From positions 1 through 25,377 of the forward strand of contig JAJDEK010000235.1 of the NCBI GenBank assembly GCA_029259875.1: a DNA stretch of 25,377 bases. Direction: 5' to 3'. Origin of the DNA: Planctomycetaceae bacterium. GTDB lineage: Bacteria > Planctomycetota > Planctomycetia > Planctomycetales > Planctomycetaceae. The notes beneath the pieces are model-generated. The model was not told the origin of the DNA. It saw only the letters and a list, made by a program, of their open reading frames with translations, and did not search any database. Each line of letters opens with the position of its first letter. Position 1 is the first letter of the stretch. Position numbers and translations under genes: made by a program. Below, one piece after another: positions 24,375 through 25,377 of this stretch.

Positions 24375-25377
24375 AGGAAAGTAATATCGTACGTACTCCT
24401 CGTGTCATGCAATTAGAGGGAATGTTCGGTATTGATGTTGAAAAGAAGAGCCGTGTTGAATTATCCGTAGAGTTACCTCTAGATAATCACAGTTGGAATA
24501 TTGGCTTGATTGTCGGTCCTTCTGGATGTGGAAAGACAACCATTGCAAAAGAGCTTTTCAAAGGAGAGTTAATTGGAGACTTTGAATGGTTTCAAAACAA
24601 AAGCATTCTCGATTCATTTCCGAAAGAAATGGGAATTAAAGAAATCACAGGTCTCCTTTCTTCAGTTGGTTTCTCTTCACCTCCGAATTGGTTAAGACCA
24701 TTTCGTGTTCTTTCAAATGGCGAACAGTTTCGAGTGACCATTGCACGAGCTTTAGCCGAGCAACCAGACTTAGTTGTTATCGATGAGTTTACTTCAGTCG
24801 TTGATCGGACTGTGGCCCAAGTCGGAAGTAGTGCCATTGCAAAATCGGTTCGGAAAAGGCAACAAAAATTTATCGCTGTTACCTGTCATTACGACATTAT
24901 TGACTGGCTTGACCCCGACTGGACTTATCAACCAGCAACTGGTGATTTTCAATGGAGGTGTGAAAGGCAGTCTCGGCCCTCAATCTCTCTCGAAATTATT
25001 AACGTGCATCGAAGTGCGTGGCAACTATTTCGGAAACATCATTATTTAGATTCAACAATTCAAAAGTCTGCCAACTGTTTTATGGCATTAGTCAATGGCC
25101 GGCCGGCTGCTTTCACCGCAGTGATTCATTTTCCACACAAAACAGCACCTTCGTTCCGAGAGCATCGCACGGTCTGTCTCCCTGAATTTCAAGGAGTTGG
25201 TATTGGAAATGCGATTAGTGAATATGTGGCTTCTCTATATATATGTAAAAAATCTTACACGAGTGTCACTGGTCATCCCGCCATGATTCGACATCGGGCG
25301 AAGTCCAACTTTTGGAGAATGACCCGCAAACCATCTTCAGTACAGCGTCAAAGTGGGTTAGAGCGAATTCGAAATCG
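24353..25377 (+). CDS. ABC-type ATPase fused to GNAT acetyltransferase, partial (runs off right edge)
   Basis: At least 341 residues from ATG 24353, with AGAGGGG five bases upstream; no stop is reached. The ABC domain has Walker A GPSGCGKTT (55-63), signature LSNGEQFRVTIARALAE (120-136), Walker B DLVVIDEFTS (139-148) and an H-loop CHYD (178-181). There is no membrane domain, so it is not a transporter. The second half is GNAT-like: WQLFRKHHYLD near 223-233 and the acetyl-CoA/cofactor-binding motif EFQGVGIGNAI (278-288). This is the architecture of COG2401 (ABC ATPase fused to a predicted acetyltransferase). It may work with the adjacent ParB-like protein on DNA, for example in modification or packaging. 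The gene continues beyond 25377. Confidence 0.9.
   Translation, partial: MSCVDIIKESNIVRTPRVMQLEGMFGIDVEKKSRVELSVELPLDNHSWNIGLIVGPSGCGKTTIAKELFKGELIGDFEWFQNKSILDSFPKEMGIKEITGLLSSVGFSSPPNWLRPFRVLSNGEQFRVTIARALAEQPDLVVIDEFTSVVDRTVAQVGSSAIAKSVRKRQQKFIAVTCHYDIIDWLDPDWTYQPATGDFQWRCERQSRPSISLEIINVHRSAWQLFRKHHYLDSTIQKSANCFMALVNGRPAAFTAVIHFPHKTAPSFREHRTVCLPEFQGVGIGNAISEYVASLYICKKSYTSVTGHPAMIRHRAKSNFWRMTRKPSSVQRQSGLERIRN

Noticed and set aside
24592..24837. Minus-strand ORF inside the ABC-GNAT gene
   Set aside because: Antisense shadow of a frame that carries the ABC motifs.
1..25377. CRISPR array, tRNA or rRNA genes, insertion sequence
   Set aside because: No regularly spaced repeats, no tRNA cloverleaf or rRNA tract and no transposase or terminal inverted repeats were seen by eye.

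Overview
The window looks like part of a Planctomycetes chromosome, probably a marine Planctomycetales member such as a Gimesia-like genus. This is inferred from moderate-to-low GC by eye, weak or variable ribosome binding sites with occasional TTG/GTG starts, an unusual Nramp-like transporter, a long SEC-C/TPR protein and several small proteins of planctomycete flavour. No rRNA or tRNA gene is present, so the taxonomy is tentative.

Left part (1-19609): ordinary chromosomal genes, mostly on the minus strand. In order they are: a lipoprotein cut by the left edge; a three-gene minus-strand sugar cluster (HPS/KGPDC-family aldolase with a one-base frameshift, zinc alcohol/polyol dehydrogenase, TIM-barrel sugar isomerase/epimerase); a plus-strand HlyD-like membrane fusion protein; a small conserved-looking protein; an M24 aminopeptidase-like enzyme; threonine synthase, whose zinc ribbon requires a non-canonical AUU start; a two-segment membrane protein; RibD; a SEC-C/TPR protein; cystathionine gamma-synthase/lyase and cysteine synthase (a sulfur amino-acid pair); an Nramp-related transporter; a secreted isochorismatase-like hydrolase; and a Tat-exported polysaccharide deacetylase.

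Right part (about 19.8 kb to the end): an accessory, phage-like block, all on the plus strand. It opens with a sigma70-like promoter and a leader of three consecutive hairpins, then an excisionase-like HTH protein, a zinc-binding protein of the host type and a strong terminator. After the terminator comes a tightly coupled cassette: a small one-TM/coiled-coil protein, a phospholipase A2-like protein and a secreted trypsin-like protease with a coiled-coil tail. Three small proteins follow, two of them overlapping in different frames, then a double-CxxC zinc protein, a ParB-like protein, and a fusion of an ABC-type ATPase to a GNAT acetyltransferase that runs off the right edge. ParB next to ABC-GNAT (COG2401-like architecture) is typical of phages and mobile elements and may belong to a DNA-modification or packaging module. 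The membrane protein/phospholipase/protease trio could be an envelope-disrupting (lysis or entry) cassette. No integrase, capsid or terminase is visible in the window, so the prophage call is an inference.
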